A stretch of DNA of 64,000 nucleotides from an uncultured Eubacteriales bacterium (GTDB lineage Bacteria; Bacillota; Clostridia; Oscillospirales; Acutalibacteraceae): assembly GCA_934725425.1 (NCBI GenBank), contig CAKVAX010000005.1, positions 1 through 64,000 on the forward strand. Direction: 5' to 3'. Below, one piece after another: positions 24,453-32,846 of this stretch; the stretch's first letter is position 1, and each line of letters starts with the position of its first letter. The position numbers and the translations under genes were made by a program. The notes beneath the pieces are model-generated. The model was not told the origin of the DNA, did no database searches, and saw only the letters and a list, made by a program, of their open reading frames with translations.

Positions 24453-25325
24453 ATGGCGTCTAAGCTCAGTGGTCTTGGGAAAGGTCTGGATATGATTTTT
24501 ATGGAAAATAATATTGAAAACGAAAATGTCCCTGTGACCTTAAAAATAAATGAAATTGAAGCGAACAAACTTCAGCCCAGGACAAGCTTTAAAAACGAAG
24601 CACTCGTGGAACTTTCTAATTCCATCGCTTCACACGGAATAATTCAGCCGATTGTTGTTAAGCCTCTTTCTTCGGGAAAGTATAAAATAATCGCCGGTGA
24701 AAGACGTTACAGAGCCGCTAAAATGGCGGGATTTGTTGAAGTACCTGTAATCATAAAAGATATCGACGATAAAGAAATCACGGAACTTGCACTGGTTGAA
24801 AATTTACAAAGAGAAAATTTATCTGTTCTCGAAGAAGCCAGAGGATACAAAATGCTATCTGAAACTTACAATATGACCCAAGAAGAAGTGTCAAAAGCTG
24901 TCGGAAAATCCAGGTCATATGTTGCAAATACTTTAAGGCTTTTAAATCTTTTGCCCGAGGTCATAACAAGTCTTGAAAACAGCGAAATTTCAGCCGGTCA
25001 CGCAAGAGCTCTGCTTTCGCTTGAGTCTGAAGATGATGTTAAAAGAGCTCTTAAAATAACCGTTTCTCAAGAACTTAACGTCAGGCAACTTGAACAGCTG
25101 GTCAAAAAAATGAGCTTTAAAGAAATAGAAAAACCCAAATCTTTGAAATCCATAAAAAAAGATGCTTTTTACAATAAAATAGAATCCGATTTGAATAAGA
25201 AATTAAAAAGAAAAGTAAAAATAGTTTCCGGCAGACGAAAAAAAGGAACGGTTCAAATTGAATTTTTGGGCGAAGAGGACCTTTCGGATATTTATAACTT
25301 ACTTATAAAGAATAAAATCGGATAA
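24453..25325 (+). CDS. parB: chromosome partitioning protein ParB/Spo0J
   Basis: 290 residues. The N-terminal CTPase/ParB box has the GERRYRAAKMAG motif (~78-89) and LVENLQRENLS. It is followed by the helix-turn-helix parS reader (LSETYNMTQEEVSKAVGKSRSYVANTLRL) and a C-terminal dimer domain. Three parS sites lie within 2.1 kb upstream. Confidence 0.97.
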   Translation: MASKLSGLGKGLDMIFMENNIENENVPVTLKINEIEANKLQPRTSFKNEALVELSNSIASHGIIQPIVVKPLSSGKYKIIAGERRYRAAKMAGFVEVPVIIKDIDDKEITELALVENLQRENLSVLEEARGYKMLSETYNMTQEEVSKAVGKSRSYVANTLRLLNLLPEVITSLENSEISAGHARALLSLESEDDVKRALKITVSQELNVRQLEQLVKKMSFKEIEKPKSLKSIKKDAFYNKIESDLNKKLKRKVKIVSGRRKKGTVQIEFLGEEDLSDIYNLLIKNKIG

Positions 25326-25337
25326 GGAGAGAAAGAT

Positions 25338-25802
25338 ATGAAAAACAGTACCACAAAATCTTGGGTTATTTCTGTTATGGTTTTGGGAATGATAGCGCTG
25401 ATAATTTTAAATCCTATTTCTAAGTACAGTCAATGGCTGACGGCAAATTTGAATAATTTTTTTGAAATGTGCAAAATAGGCTATAATTTTTCTGAAAATG
25501 ACACGGTTACAATCATAAGATTTTTGGAATATTTTATACTCGGGACCGGCATGACAGCGATTGTATCCGGTTTATCTTCTAAAACCTTATTTAGAAATTC
25601 GCCGATAATAATGTTTGTCGGACTTTTTATTGCGGTGCTTGAAGCTCTTTTCAGAAGGCTTTGCATCGAGGATGCGCTTATTTCATTTATATGGATATTT
25701 ATTGCAATGATTTTCTATATAGTATTTAGTCATTTTGGATCGGCTTCTTCAAAAAAATCAAATTCAAAGTATAAGATAAAAAAATATGATAGGAGAAGAT
25801 AG
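25338..25802 (+). CDS. VanZ-like small membrane protein
   Basis: 154 residues with about four membrane segments (~10-26, 58-76, 86-104, 111-130) and a basic C-terminal tail. The arrangement IIRFLEYFILG followed by a short loop and a conserved-looking helix resembles the VanZ family, in which related proteins affect glycopeptide tolerance or envelope properties. The match is by pattern only. Twelve bases after parB and three before serS, so co-transcribed. Confidence 0.5.
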   Translation: MKNSTTKSWVISVMVLGMIALIILNPISKYSQWLTANLNNFFEMCKIGYNFSENDTVTIIRFLEYFILGTGMTAIVSGLSSKTLFRNSPIIMFVGLFIAVLEALFRRLCIEDALISFIWIFIAMIFYIVFSHFGSASSKKSNSKYKIKKYDRRR

Positions 25803-25805
25803 ATT

Positions 25806-27077
25806 ATGTTAGATATCAAATTTATAAAAACCAATACCGAGCTTGTAAAACAAGCCATGAAAAATCGTCAAAAACCCATGGACGACGTAATTGACGAAAT
25901 AGTCAGCTTGGATGAAAAAAGACTTAAATTAATCTCTGAAGTTGAAGCTATGCGCGCCGAGCAAAATGCTTTCAATAAAAAAATTCCCGCCATGAAAAAA
26001 TCCGGCGAAGATACCACCGAGATAATGGCCAAGATGAAAGAAATATCAAATTCGGCAGCTGAAAAATCCAAACAGCTTACCGAAATTGAAAAGAAGCAAA
26101 GAGAATTGGTTTTAGGTGTGCCGAACGTCCCGAGCGAAAGTGTTCCCTACGGCAAAGATGACAGCGAAAACCCCGAAGTAAGGCGCCATGGTGAACCCAG
26201 AAAATTTGATTTTGAAGCCAAACCACACTGGGAAATCGGTAAAAATTTGGACATTTTAGACCCCGAAAGAGCCGCTAAAGTTACCGGAACCCGTTTTCAT
26301 TTTTATAAAGGCCTCGGTGCAAGGCTTGAAAGAGCGGTTATAAATTTCTTTTTAAACACCCACACTCAAAACGGCTATACCGAAATTTTGCCGCCCTTTG
26401 TCGCAAACAGCGATTCTTTGTACGGCACCGGGCAATTCCCAAAATTTAAAGAAGATGAATTCAAACTCGAAAATATGGAATATTATTTAATTCCAACCGC
26501 CGAAGTTCCGGTTACAAATTTCCACAGGGATGAAATTTTGGACGGCACAAAGCTCCCTATCAAATACTGCGCATATTCGGCATGTTTCAGATCGGAAGCC
26601 GGTTCTGCCGGACGTGATACCAGAGGGCTTATTCGTCAGCACCAATTCAATAAAGTTGAGCTCGTTAAATTTGTAAAACCGGAAGATTCATATAATGAAC
26701 TCGAAAAGCTCACAAATGACGCCGAAAGAATCTTGCAGCTTCTTAAATTGCCTTACAGAGTGGTTTGCTTGTGCACAGGTGATATAACTTTCGGCTCCGC
26801 AAAAACCTATGATATAGAAGTATGGATGCCTTCGTACGGAAGATATGTTGAGATTTCTTCGTGCTCGAATTTTGAAGATTATCAAGCAAGAAGAATGCAA
26901 GTAAGGTACAAAGACAGCCCGAAAGATAAAGCAAAACTCGTCCATACGCTTAACGGCTCCGGTCTTGCAGTCGGAAGAACTGTTGCTGCAATTCTTGAAA
27001 ATTATCAAAACGAAGATGGCTCTGTCAGCGTTCCTGATGTTCTCAAGGAATTTATGGGCACCGATATAATAAAATAA
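25806..27077 (+). CDS. serS: seryl-tRNA synthetase
   Basis: 423 residues. A class II synthetase: an N-terminal coiled-coil arm (~30-100) that holds tRNA-Ser, motif 2 with FRSEAGSAGRDTRGL (~258-272) and motif 3 with NGSGLAVGRTVAAILE (~380-395). No T-box leader precedes it; it is read with parB and the VanZ-like gene. Confidence 0.98.
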   Translation: MLDIKFIKTNTELVKQAMKNRQKPMDDVIDEIVSLDEKRLKLISEVEAMRAEQNAFNKKIPAMKKSGEDTTEIMAKMKEISNSAAEKSKQLTEIEKKQRELVLGVPNVPSESVPYGKDDSENPEVRRHGEPRKFDFEAKPHWEIGKNLDILDPERAAKVTGTRFHFYKGLGARLERAVINFFLNTHTQNGYTEILPPFVANSDSLYGTGQFPKFKEDEFKLENMEYYLIPTAEVPVTNFHRDEILDGTKLPIKYCAYSACFRSEAGSAGRDTRGLIRQHQFNKVELVKFVKPEDSYNELEKLTNDAERILQLLKLPYRVVCLCTGDITFGSAKTYDIEVWMPSYGRYVEISSCSNFEDYQARRMQVRYKDSPKDKAKLVHTLNGSGLAVGRTVAAILENYQNEDGSVSVPDVLKEFMGTDIIK

Positions 27078-27099
27078 AATATAATGAGGGGTATTACTG

Positions 27100-28578
27100 A
27101 TGTCTGATTTTATGAATTCTGAAAAATTTTGCAAAAAAGGTCTTACGTTTGATGATGTTCTGCTTATCCCGGACGCTTCTGATGTGGAACCCAAAAATGT
27201 TATCACCGAAACATATCTCACTAAAAATATAAAGCTTAATATTCCGATTATGACCGCGGCAATGGATACTGTAACGGAATCCAAAATGGCAATCGCAATC
27301 GCTCGTGAAGGCGGCATAGGAGTTATTCACAAGAATATGTCCATCGAAAAACAAGCCGATCAAGTCGATCGTGTTAAGCGTTCGGAGAACGGAATTATCG
27401 CGAAACCATTTTATCTTTCTCCGGAAAATACGGTCATGGAAGCAAAAAATTTAATGGATAAATATAAAATTTCGGGTGTTCCGGTGTGTGAAAACAAGAA
27501 GCTTGTCGGGATTCTTACCAATCGAGATTTGAGATTTATGGGGTATTCCGAGTACAGTCAGAACATAAAAGACGTCATGACTCACGAGAATTTAATAACT
27601 GCTCCTCAAGGAACATCTATGAAAGAAGCAAAGGAAATTTTGAGAAAACACCGCATAGAAAAATTGCCTCTTTTGGATGAAAACGGGGATTTTGCGGGAT
27701 TAATAACTATAAAAGACATCGAAAAATCAGCTCTTTACCCCAATTCCGCCAGAGATGCCGACGGAAGGCTCCTGTGCGGCGCAGCAATAGGTGCCACCAA
27801 GGATGTTCTTAAAAGGGTCGAAGCTTTGATTAAGGCTCATGTTGATGTTTTGGTTTTGGATTCGGCTCACGGACATAATATAAATATCGTAAACACGGTC
27901 AAAAAAGTTAAAGAAGCTTTCCCTGAGATGCCATTAATTGCAGGAAACATCGCCACAGGACAAGCCGCCGAAGACTTGATACGAGCAGGAGCGGATGCCG
28001 TTAAAGTAGGAATAGGCCCGGGTTCAATATGCACGACAAGAATAATCGCAGGGATAGGTGTTCCGCAAATAACAGCTATTTATGATGTTGCAAATGTCGC
28101 CAAAAAATACGGCGTGAAAGTTATTGCCGACGGAGGAATAAAATACTCGGGAGACATAGTAAAAGCTCTTGCAGCCGGTGCAGATAGTGTCATGATAGGT
28201 TCTTTGGTTGCGGGATGCGATGAATCCCCCGGCGAAAATGAGATATATCAAGGACGTAAATTCAAATCATATCGTGGAATGGGAAGTATTGCCGCAATGG
28301 GCAAAGGCAGTTCTGACAGATATTTCCAAAACAACGCCTCGAAACTTGTCCCTGAAGGCGTGGAAGGCAGGGTTGCGTATAAAGGTTTGCTCTCGGATAC
28401 GGTTTATCAGTTAATGGGCGGAATCCGCGCAGGAATGGGATATACCGGTTGCAAAGATATTAATACTTTACATTCAAAATCAAAATTTGTCAGGATTTCA
28501 GCCGCAGGTTTGCGCGAAAGCCACCCGCATGATATTCAGATTACAAAAGAAGCTCCTAATTATTCTTATTTAGGTTAA
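27100..28578 (+). CDS. guaB: IMP dehydrogenase
   Basis: 492 residues. Oxidises IMP to XMP with NAD, the committed step to GMP. TIM barrel with two inserted CBS domains (~95-215). The active-site loop GIGPGSICTTR holds the catalytic Cys (~310), and GIKYSGDIVKALAAGADSVM and the flap RGMGSI...YFQ are present. It has a GAGGGG ribosome site and its own downstream terminator. No purine riboswitch is visible in the short upstream gap. Confidence 0.98.
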   Translation: MSDFMNSEKFCKKGLTFDDVLLIPDASDVEPKNVITETYLTKNIKLNIPIMTAAMDTVTESKMAIAIAREGGIGVIHKNMSIEKQADQVDRVKRSENGIIAKPFYLSPENTVMEAKNLMDKYKISGVPVCENKKLVGILTNRDLRFMGYSEYSQNIKDVMTHENLITAPQGTSMKEAKEILRKHRIEKLPLLDENGDFAGLITIKDIEKSALYPNSARDADGRLLCGAAIGATKDVLKRVEALIKAHVDVLVLDSAHGHNINIVNTVKKVKEAFPEMPLIAGNIATGQAAEDLIRAGADAVKVGIGPGSICTTRIIAGIGVPQITAIYDVANVAKKYGVKVIADGGIKYSGDIVKALAAGADSVMIGSLVAGCDESPGENEIYQGRKFKSYRGMGSIAAMGKGSSDRYFQNNASKLVPEGVEGRVAYKGLLSDTVYQLMGGIRAGMGYTGCKDINTLHSKSKFVRISAAGLRESHPHDIQITKEAPNYSYLG

Positions 28579-28592
28579 TATTAAAAATTCAG

Positions 28593-28626
28593 ATAACCAA
28601 CCTTTAAGGGTTGGTTATTTTTTTAA
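28593..28626 (+). terminator. terminator of guaB
   Basis: ATAACCAAC/GTTGGTTAT stem with CC/GG inside, followed by TTTTTTT. Confidence 0.85.
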
Positions 28627-28655
28627 AATAATTATATAATTTTCACAAATATTTG

Positions 28656-28684
28656 TTGACAATATATATACACATATATATAAT
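28656..28684 (+). promoter_or_regulatory. promoter of the helical-repeat gene
   Basis: TTGACA (28656-28661), 17-base spacer made of TA repeats, TATAAT (28679-28684). Confidence 0.75.
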
Positions 28685-28757
28685 TTGCATGTATTTAAGT
28701 TTATGACAGTAAATTTTTATATAAAAAGTCAAAAATAAATGAAAAGGAGAGATTAAC

Positions 28758-30365
28758 ATGACAGAACAAGAATTTTTAGATAATGTAAGGGTAATGTTTT
28801 TTGTATTTCGCAGGTGGTCGGGAACTTTTGGTTTGGAAGTAAATATGAAAAACCCGACTAGTGTTACAGAGGCGAAAGAGAAATTTCAAAATTTTTATAA
28901 CGCGGTTATAAAAAATTACAAGAATAATGTTCAAGCAAACTGGCAGGAAGTTGAGAATGTTGTTCAGAAATTTTACAATAAGGCAGATTCATATATTCGT
29001 AGCAATACTAAGGGTGATTGTCAAGATATTTATGATGCTTTTGAAAATGTGATTATGACAATTGAAAAAGACGCTTTTGGACCGATAGAAGAATCAAATT
29101 ATTATAAGCAATTAAAACAGGCTGAAAGATACAATGAAAAAGATTGCATGTACAGGATGGTACCGTTCTTCGGACAATTGGCAACTGAAGCCGAACATCT
29201 TATTAGTGGTATACATACCAGAATTCCGGGAGCAGCTGATTTTAATAGCATGAGAAAAGGAGTTATTCAAATTTATAAAGAGGTAGCGCCACGTGCCGGT
29301 GTTGAGATGGATAGGGGTGCTGTTGATGAATTTGAAAAGCAAGTAAACATATATTATAACTCCAACCCCAAAATAAATAACTGTGAAGAAATTGAAAATT
29401 CTTTTTCAAAATTAGTGGATATAGTTTCAAAAGTTATAGAAAAGGCACAAAGAGAAATCGAACAAGCCACAAATTCTGAAAATGATTGTCTTGAATATAT
29501 GAATAGGAAACTTAATGCATTATCTGAAGAATTTAAAGAGATTTATGCGGACTACATATACAAAGAAGCAACAGATTTTAAACATGTCAGAAGTGAATTA
29601 GATAAGATTTATAAAGCGGCTTGCTTTAAGAATGCGCAAAAAATGGACAAAAAAATAGTTAAAAAATTTCATAAAACTTTAGAAGATTATGAGTCAGGTG
29701 ATGTAGAATTAGAGACCGTAAGAATTAGTTTTGATGTAGAATACGATGAAGCTTTAAAGACTACCAAAAGCGTAGTAAAATCACAAAATAAAAGATCCGA
29801 TATAAGAGTAAAGAGAATTTTTGAAGCAATATTCGAAAAGAAAGTACTACCTTTGTTTGAAATTGATGATGAAGATAAGTTATATTTAAAGTTCAAAAAT
29901 ATGTATAGACATTTTAAAACAGTTAAAAAGACGCATCCTAAGTGGTATACATTTATGGAATCAATATGTTCAAAAAATAAAATAAAGAAAGAAAATTTTG
30001 ATAAGAAAGTATTAATGGGAGTATTGTTATCAAGTTGTTGCGCTGTGGATGATATGAATGTAGCTGACGCGATTTGCAGGGGTTTAAGAAAAATCACTAA
30101 AAACAGTTACATTGGAAAGAGCAATGATTTCATTGGTGATGCAGAAAAAGCGCGTCAGAGTATTAAATCTAAAATTAATTCTAGTAAGGATTTTAATGAT
30201 ATTAAAGAATTAGAAGGTACTATTTCAACAGAAATTAAGAAGTACAAATTTTTTGAAAATATGGACAATAATTTTCTTGAAAGTGTAATATTTCAATTAG
30301 CAGAAAAAGCTCCTAAAAATAAAGAATATCTTACACTAAGAAAACTTTTTTCTATGAAAGATTAA
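28758..30365 (+). CDS. helical-repeat protein of unknown function
   Basis: 535 residues, no signal peptide, nearly all helix. Three copies of a ~75-residue unit can be aligned: about 35-106, 160-235 and 272-345. Each starts with a K/R-x-x-x-x-I/F-x-x-F/I-Y-x-x pattern (EAKEKFQNFYNAV, SMRKGVIQIYKEV, HVRSELDKIYKAA), then a long helix with a Tyr, then a second helix opening D-x-x-x-I/V. The C-terminal ~190 residues are different and contain no motif I know. It has its own promoter, ribosome site (AGGAGAG) and terminator, and opens the accessory region. No family recognised. Confidence 0.6.
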   Translation: MTEQEFLDNVRVMFFVFRRWSGTFGLEVNMKNPTSVTEAKEKFQNFYNAVIKNYKNNVQANWQEVENVVQKFYNKADSYIRSNTKGDCQDIYDAFENVIMTIEKDAFGPIEESNYYKQLKQAERYNEKDCMYRMVPFFGQLATEAEHLISGIHTRIPGAADFNSMRKGVIQIYKEVAPRAGVEMDRGAVDEFEKQVNIYYNSNPKINNCEEIENSFSKLVDIVSKVIEKAQREIEQATNSENDCLEYMNRKLNALSEEFKEIYADYIYKEATDFKHVRSELDKIYKAACFKNAQKMDKKIVKKFHKTLEDYESGDVELETVRISFDVEYDEALKTTKSVVKSQNKRSDIRVKRIFEAIFEKKVLPLFEIDDEDKLYLKFKNMYRHFKTVKKTHPKWYTFMESICSKNKIKKENFDKKVLMGVLLSSCCAVDDMNVADAICRGLRKITKNSYIGKSNDFIGDAEKARQSIKSKINSSKDFNDIKELEGTISTEIKKYKFFENMDNNFLESVIFQLAEKAPKNKEYLTLRKLFSMKD

Positions 30366-30372
30366 AAAACAG

Positions 30373-30395
30373 CCGACCCTTTTGGGTCGGACTTT
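30373..30395 (+). terminator. terminator of the helical-repeat gene
   Basis: CCGACCC (30373-30379) pairs with GGGTCGG (30384-30390), followed by ACTTTTT; it sits in the 30-base gap before the convergent gene. Confidence 0.8.
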
Positions 30396-31268
30396 TTAAA
30401 ATTTTAATATTTCATCTGCGTAGGGAATGTATAAAGGATTATTTTCCATATAGTTATTGAGTTCATCTCTTACTTTGTCGTAAGTAACTTCATCATCGAT
30501 AGCTATGGACATGGATTTGGATTCTTTTCTGCACCAAACTTTATAATTTTTTTCATAAAAATATTTCGAAATTTTAAGTAATAAATCTACGTGAGCATTC
30601 CCGAACGATACAATAAATTTTTTCCTATCGGAGTCATATACAATTTGCCCTATGTTTTCCAGAACATCTAATTGAAAATCTTTTCCGGAAAAGATTTTTG
30701 AAGCTTCTCTGCGGAATACATTTTTTATCCTCTGAATATTGCGTTCGTGGTAGGGTAAATTCAAATTTACGAGCAAAATATTTTCTTCGGTAGAATAAAG
30801 ACTTGTGAGGTAATAATTTTTTGTCTTTATATATTTCAAAATTGATTCTCTGATTTCAGGTGTGCAGTTGTTGAATTGAATTCTGATTTTATCCACTTCG
30901 TTATCGCCGATAAAAGAGGGCTTTTCGCTAATAATATCGATATTATGATTTATATTTGTAATCGTCATATATATTTGATTTTTATCCAATTCTTTGCGGG
31001 ATATATAGCTGCAAATTTTCTTTCCAAAGACTTTTCTCGGATTGTACATCGGGAAATTACGAATCGGCTTCGGAATAACAGGTTTCTTTAATTTTTCTTT
31101 GGAAGATTTTGATGTTTTCGAAATTTTACGGTGGATTTTTGTTGGGATGAATTCTTCAAATGAGCTTTCATTTTGAGCAGAACGGGTTTTTACAGCCGAT
31201 AAATTTTGTGCCGAGAAAATCATAACAAGAGAAGATACTATTAAGAATATTTTTTTAATTTGTTTCAT
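30396..31268 (-). CDS. secreted protein of unknown function
   Basis: 290 residues. Signal peptide at ~1-25 (basic start, hydrophobic core, cut near LSA). A basic linker rich in Lys, Ser and Pro (~35-75) leads to a folded part of ~200 residues with alternating strands and helices, including two similar segments around DKIRIQFNNC and RKKFIVSFGNA. No lipobox and no wall anchor, so it is released or binds the wall through the basic linker. No family recognised. Together with the LysM protein next to it, it may belong to the envelope-directed set of this region (inference). Confidence 0.6.
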   Translation of the reverse strand: MKQIKKIFLIVSSLVMIFSAQNLSAVKTRSAQNESSFEEFIPTKIHRKISKTSKSSKEKLKKPVIPKPIRNFPMYNPRKVFGKKICSYISRKELDKNQIYMTITNINHNIDIISEKPSFIGDNEVDKIRIQFNNCTPEIRESILKYIKTKNYYLTSLYSTEENILLVNLNLPYHERNIQRIKNVFRREASKIFSGKDFQLDVLENIGQIVYDSDRKKFIVSFGNAHVDLLLKISKYFYEKNYKVWCRKESKSMSIAIDDEVTYDKVRDELNNYMENNPLYIPYADEILKF

Positions 31269-31431
31269 TTTATAAAATTCCTTTAACTTTATTTTTTATT
31301 TTTATTATATGGGATTATAAGTCGAATCTCAATATAAAGCCAAAAAGTTCTATATTAATTATAAAATATACGTTAAAAAGAAAATAAAAATGTGAGTCAT
31401 TGCAAATTATTTCCATAAAGAAATAAATAAA

Positions 31432-31468
31432 CTCCCGCAAAAATCGACAACATTTGCAGGAGCTTTTT
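31432..31468. terminator. two-way terminator-like hairpin
   Basis: CTCCCGCAAA (31432-31441) and TTTGCAGGAG (31453-31462) pair with one mismatch; T-rich runs follow on both strands. It would end the LysM gene transcript read leftwards. The rest of the gap 31269-31489 shows no gene. Confidence 0.65.
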
Positions 31469-31489
31469 ATCATTCTATTTTCTAAAAAA

Positions 31490-32641
31490 TTATTTTGTGG
31501 AATAAAGTGCAATGGCGGTTCTGTTTGGAAGTTTGAAAATACTGCCGGGAGTGAGGTTGTCTTTTTCGGTCATTCCATTGAAGCTCGACGCGGCTTTCAT
31601 AAATGAAGCGTCTTTGTAGTAATCTTTGCAAATAGATTCTATCGTGTCGCCGTATTGAACTATATAATCTTCATAGGCTATGTCAAGGCCTTCGGAAAGA
31701 GTTACATTTCCAAGGGATCTACTTGTTGCCTGGTTATCTTCGTTATCCGTAGAAACGCTTTTATCGGATTCATCTTCGGAATTTCCGTTGTAGTTTATGC
31801 TTCCTATTGAAAATATAGCGCTTGCTGATCCGATTGCTTGTCCTTTCTTTATTTTGTTATATCCAAGGTATACAAGCCCTACCACAATCGCACAGGTCAA
31901 GCTGGTTTGAGAGATTTTCTTAATAAGCGGTTTTCTTAGGCTCAGTTGATATTTTATATATCCCATCCATGAACTTGTCATCGAAACTTTTTCGGCTTTT
32001 TTTAAGTCCACTATCATTTCGGGGATTGAACCATAAAGCCCTTTTTTGCATTTATAAAGCACGATGTGAAGCTGTTTGTTGAACCCTGCTTCGCACTCTT
32101 GCCTTAGAATGTAAAAGATTATATCATGCAGGTTTTGATTAGTTTTTTCTTTTGCATTTTTTTCGTAGAGTTCTATATTTTTAAGATTATAAATAAATAT
32201 TATATTTTTTTTATCGTCTATTTTTATGTTTTCAGGTTCAGTAACACACGCAAGAATTTGAGGAGAAATTCTGTTTATCTTATCAATTTTTATGAGGATA
32301 TTTTCAAGTATTTTACATCTGTCTTTAAAAGCGGTGGTGTTTAGTTCCTTGTCAAATTTTTCTTTTATTGTGGGAGCTTCTACATATTTAAAAACACTGT
32401 AAAATTTTTTATCATGAGTGAAAAAATTCAAAAACTCTTTCGGGCGGTTTTTATCGGAAAAAATTTTGAATAAAGTTTTAAAAATGCGAAGGTTTTCATT
32501 TTTATACGGTATTTCATTTATAAGAAAAAGATTATTTTGCAAATTTTTTTCTCCTTTGTATGAAATTGAAATTTTCATATTTGAACTTTCGTACGGAGTA
32601 GCTATTACTGTGTAATCTGTGTCTTTGTTCATTTTAAACAT
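31490..32641 (-). CDS. membrane-anchored LysM protein with a kinase-like N-terminal domain
   Basis: 383 residues. Residues ~1-225 are a cytoplasmic domain whose layout (small strand-rich part, PTIKEKFDKEL hinge, helical lobe with NIKIDDKKNIIFIYNLKNIELYE) recalls pseudokinase-like folds such as those of EssB-type proteins; the catalytic HRD and DFG residues are not seen. One membrane helix lies at ~245-263. An external Ser/Asp/Glu-rich linker leads to a LysM domain at ~325-372 (VQYGDTIESICKDYY...LTPGSIFKLP), which binds peptidoglycan glycan chains. So it links cytoplasm, membrane and wall. It is divergent from the large sensor gene 205 bases away. The LysM call is firm; the kinase-like call is a guess from pattern. 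Confidence 0.65.
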   Translation of the reverse strand: MFKMNKDTDYTVIATPYESSNMKISISYKGEKNLQNNLFLINEIPYKNENLRIFKTLFKIFSDKNRPKEFLNFFTHDKKFYSVFKYVEAPTIKEKFDKELNTTAFKDRCKILENILIKIDKINRISPQILACVTEPENIKIDDKKNIIFIYNLKNIELYEKNAKEKTNQNLHDIIFYILRQECEAGFNKQLHIVLYKCKKGLYGSIPEMIVDLKKAEKVSMTSSWMGYIKYQLSLRKPLIKKISQTSLTCAIVVGLVYLGYNKIKKGQAIGSASAIFSIGSINYNGNSEDESDKSVSTDNEDNQATSRSLGNVTLSEGLDIAYEDYIVQYGDTIESICKDYYKDASFMKAASSFNGMTEKDNLTPGSIFKLPNRTAIALYSTK

Positions 32642-32695
32642 AAATCTAAAACCCCTTCAAATTCAAAATTAAAAAATAAACTATATTTTTTGTGC

Positions 32696-32724
32696 TTGAC
32701 TGAATTATTCTATAATAATATACT
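32696..32724 (+). promoter_or_regulatory. promoter of the sensor/pseudocyclase gene
   Basis: TTGACT (32696-32701), 17-base spacer, TATACT (32719-32724). Confidence 0.55.
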
Positions 32725-32846
32725 ATATTATACAGTATAAAAATAAAATAGTAAATTTATTTATTCTAAAAAAATTATAAAAAATGCATATTTTTATTTT
32801 TCGCATTACGAATAAACAATAAATTTAAAGTTGAGGTGTAAAAATT

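Noticed and set aside
25700..25806. T-box leader for serS
   Set aside because: serS follows the previous gene after only three bases; there is no room for a T-box.
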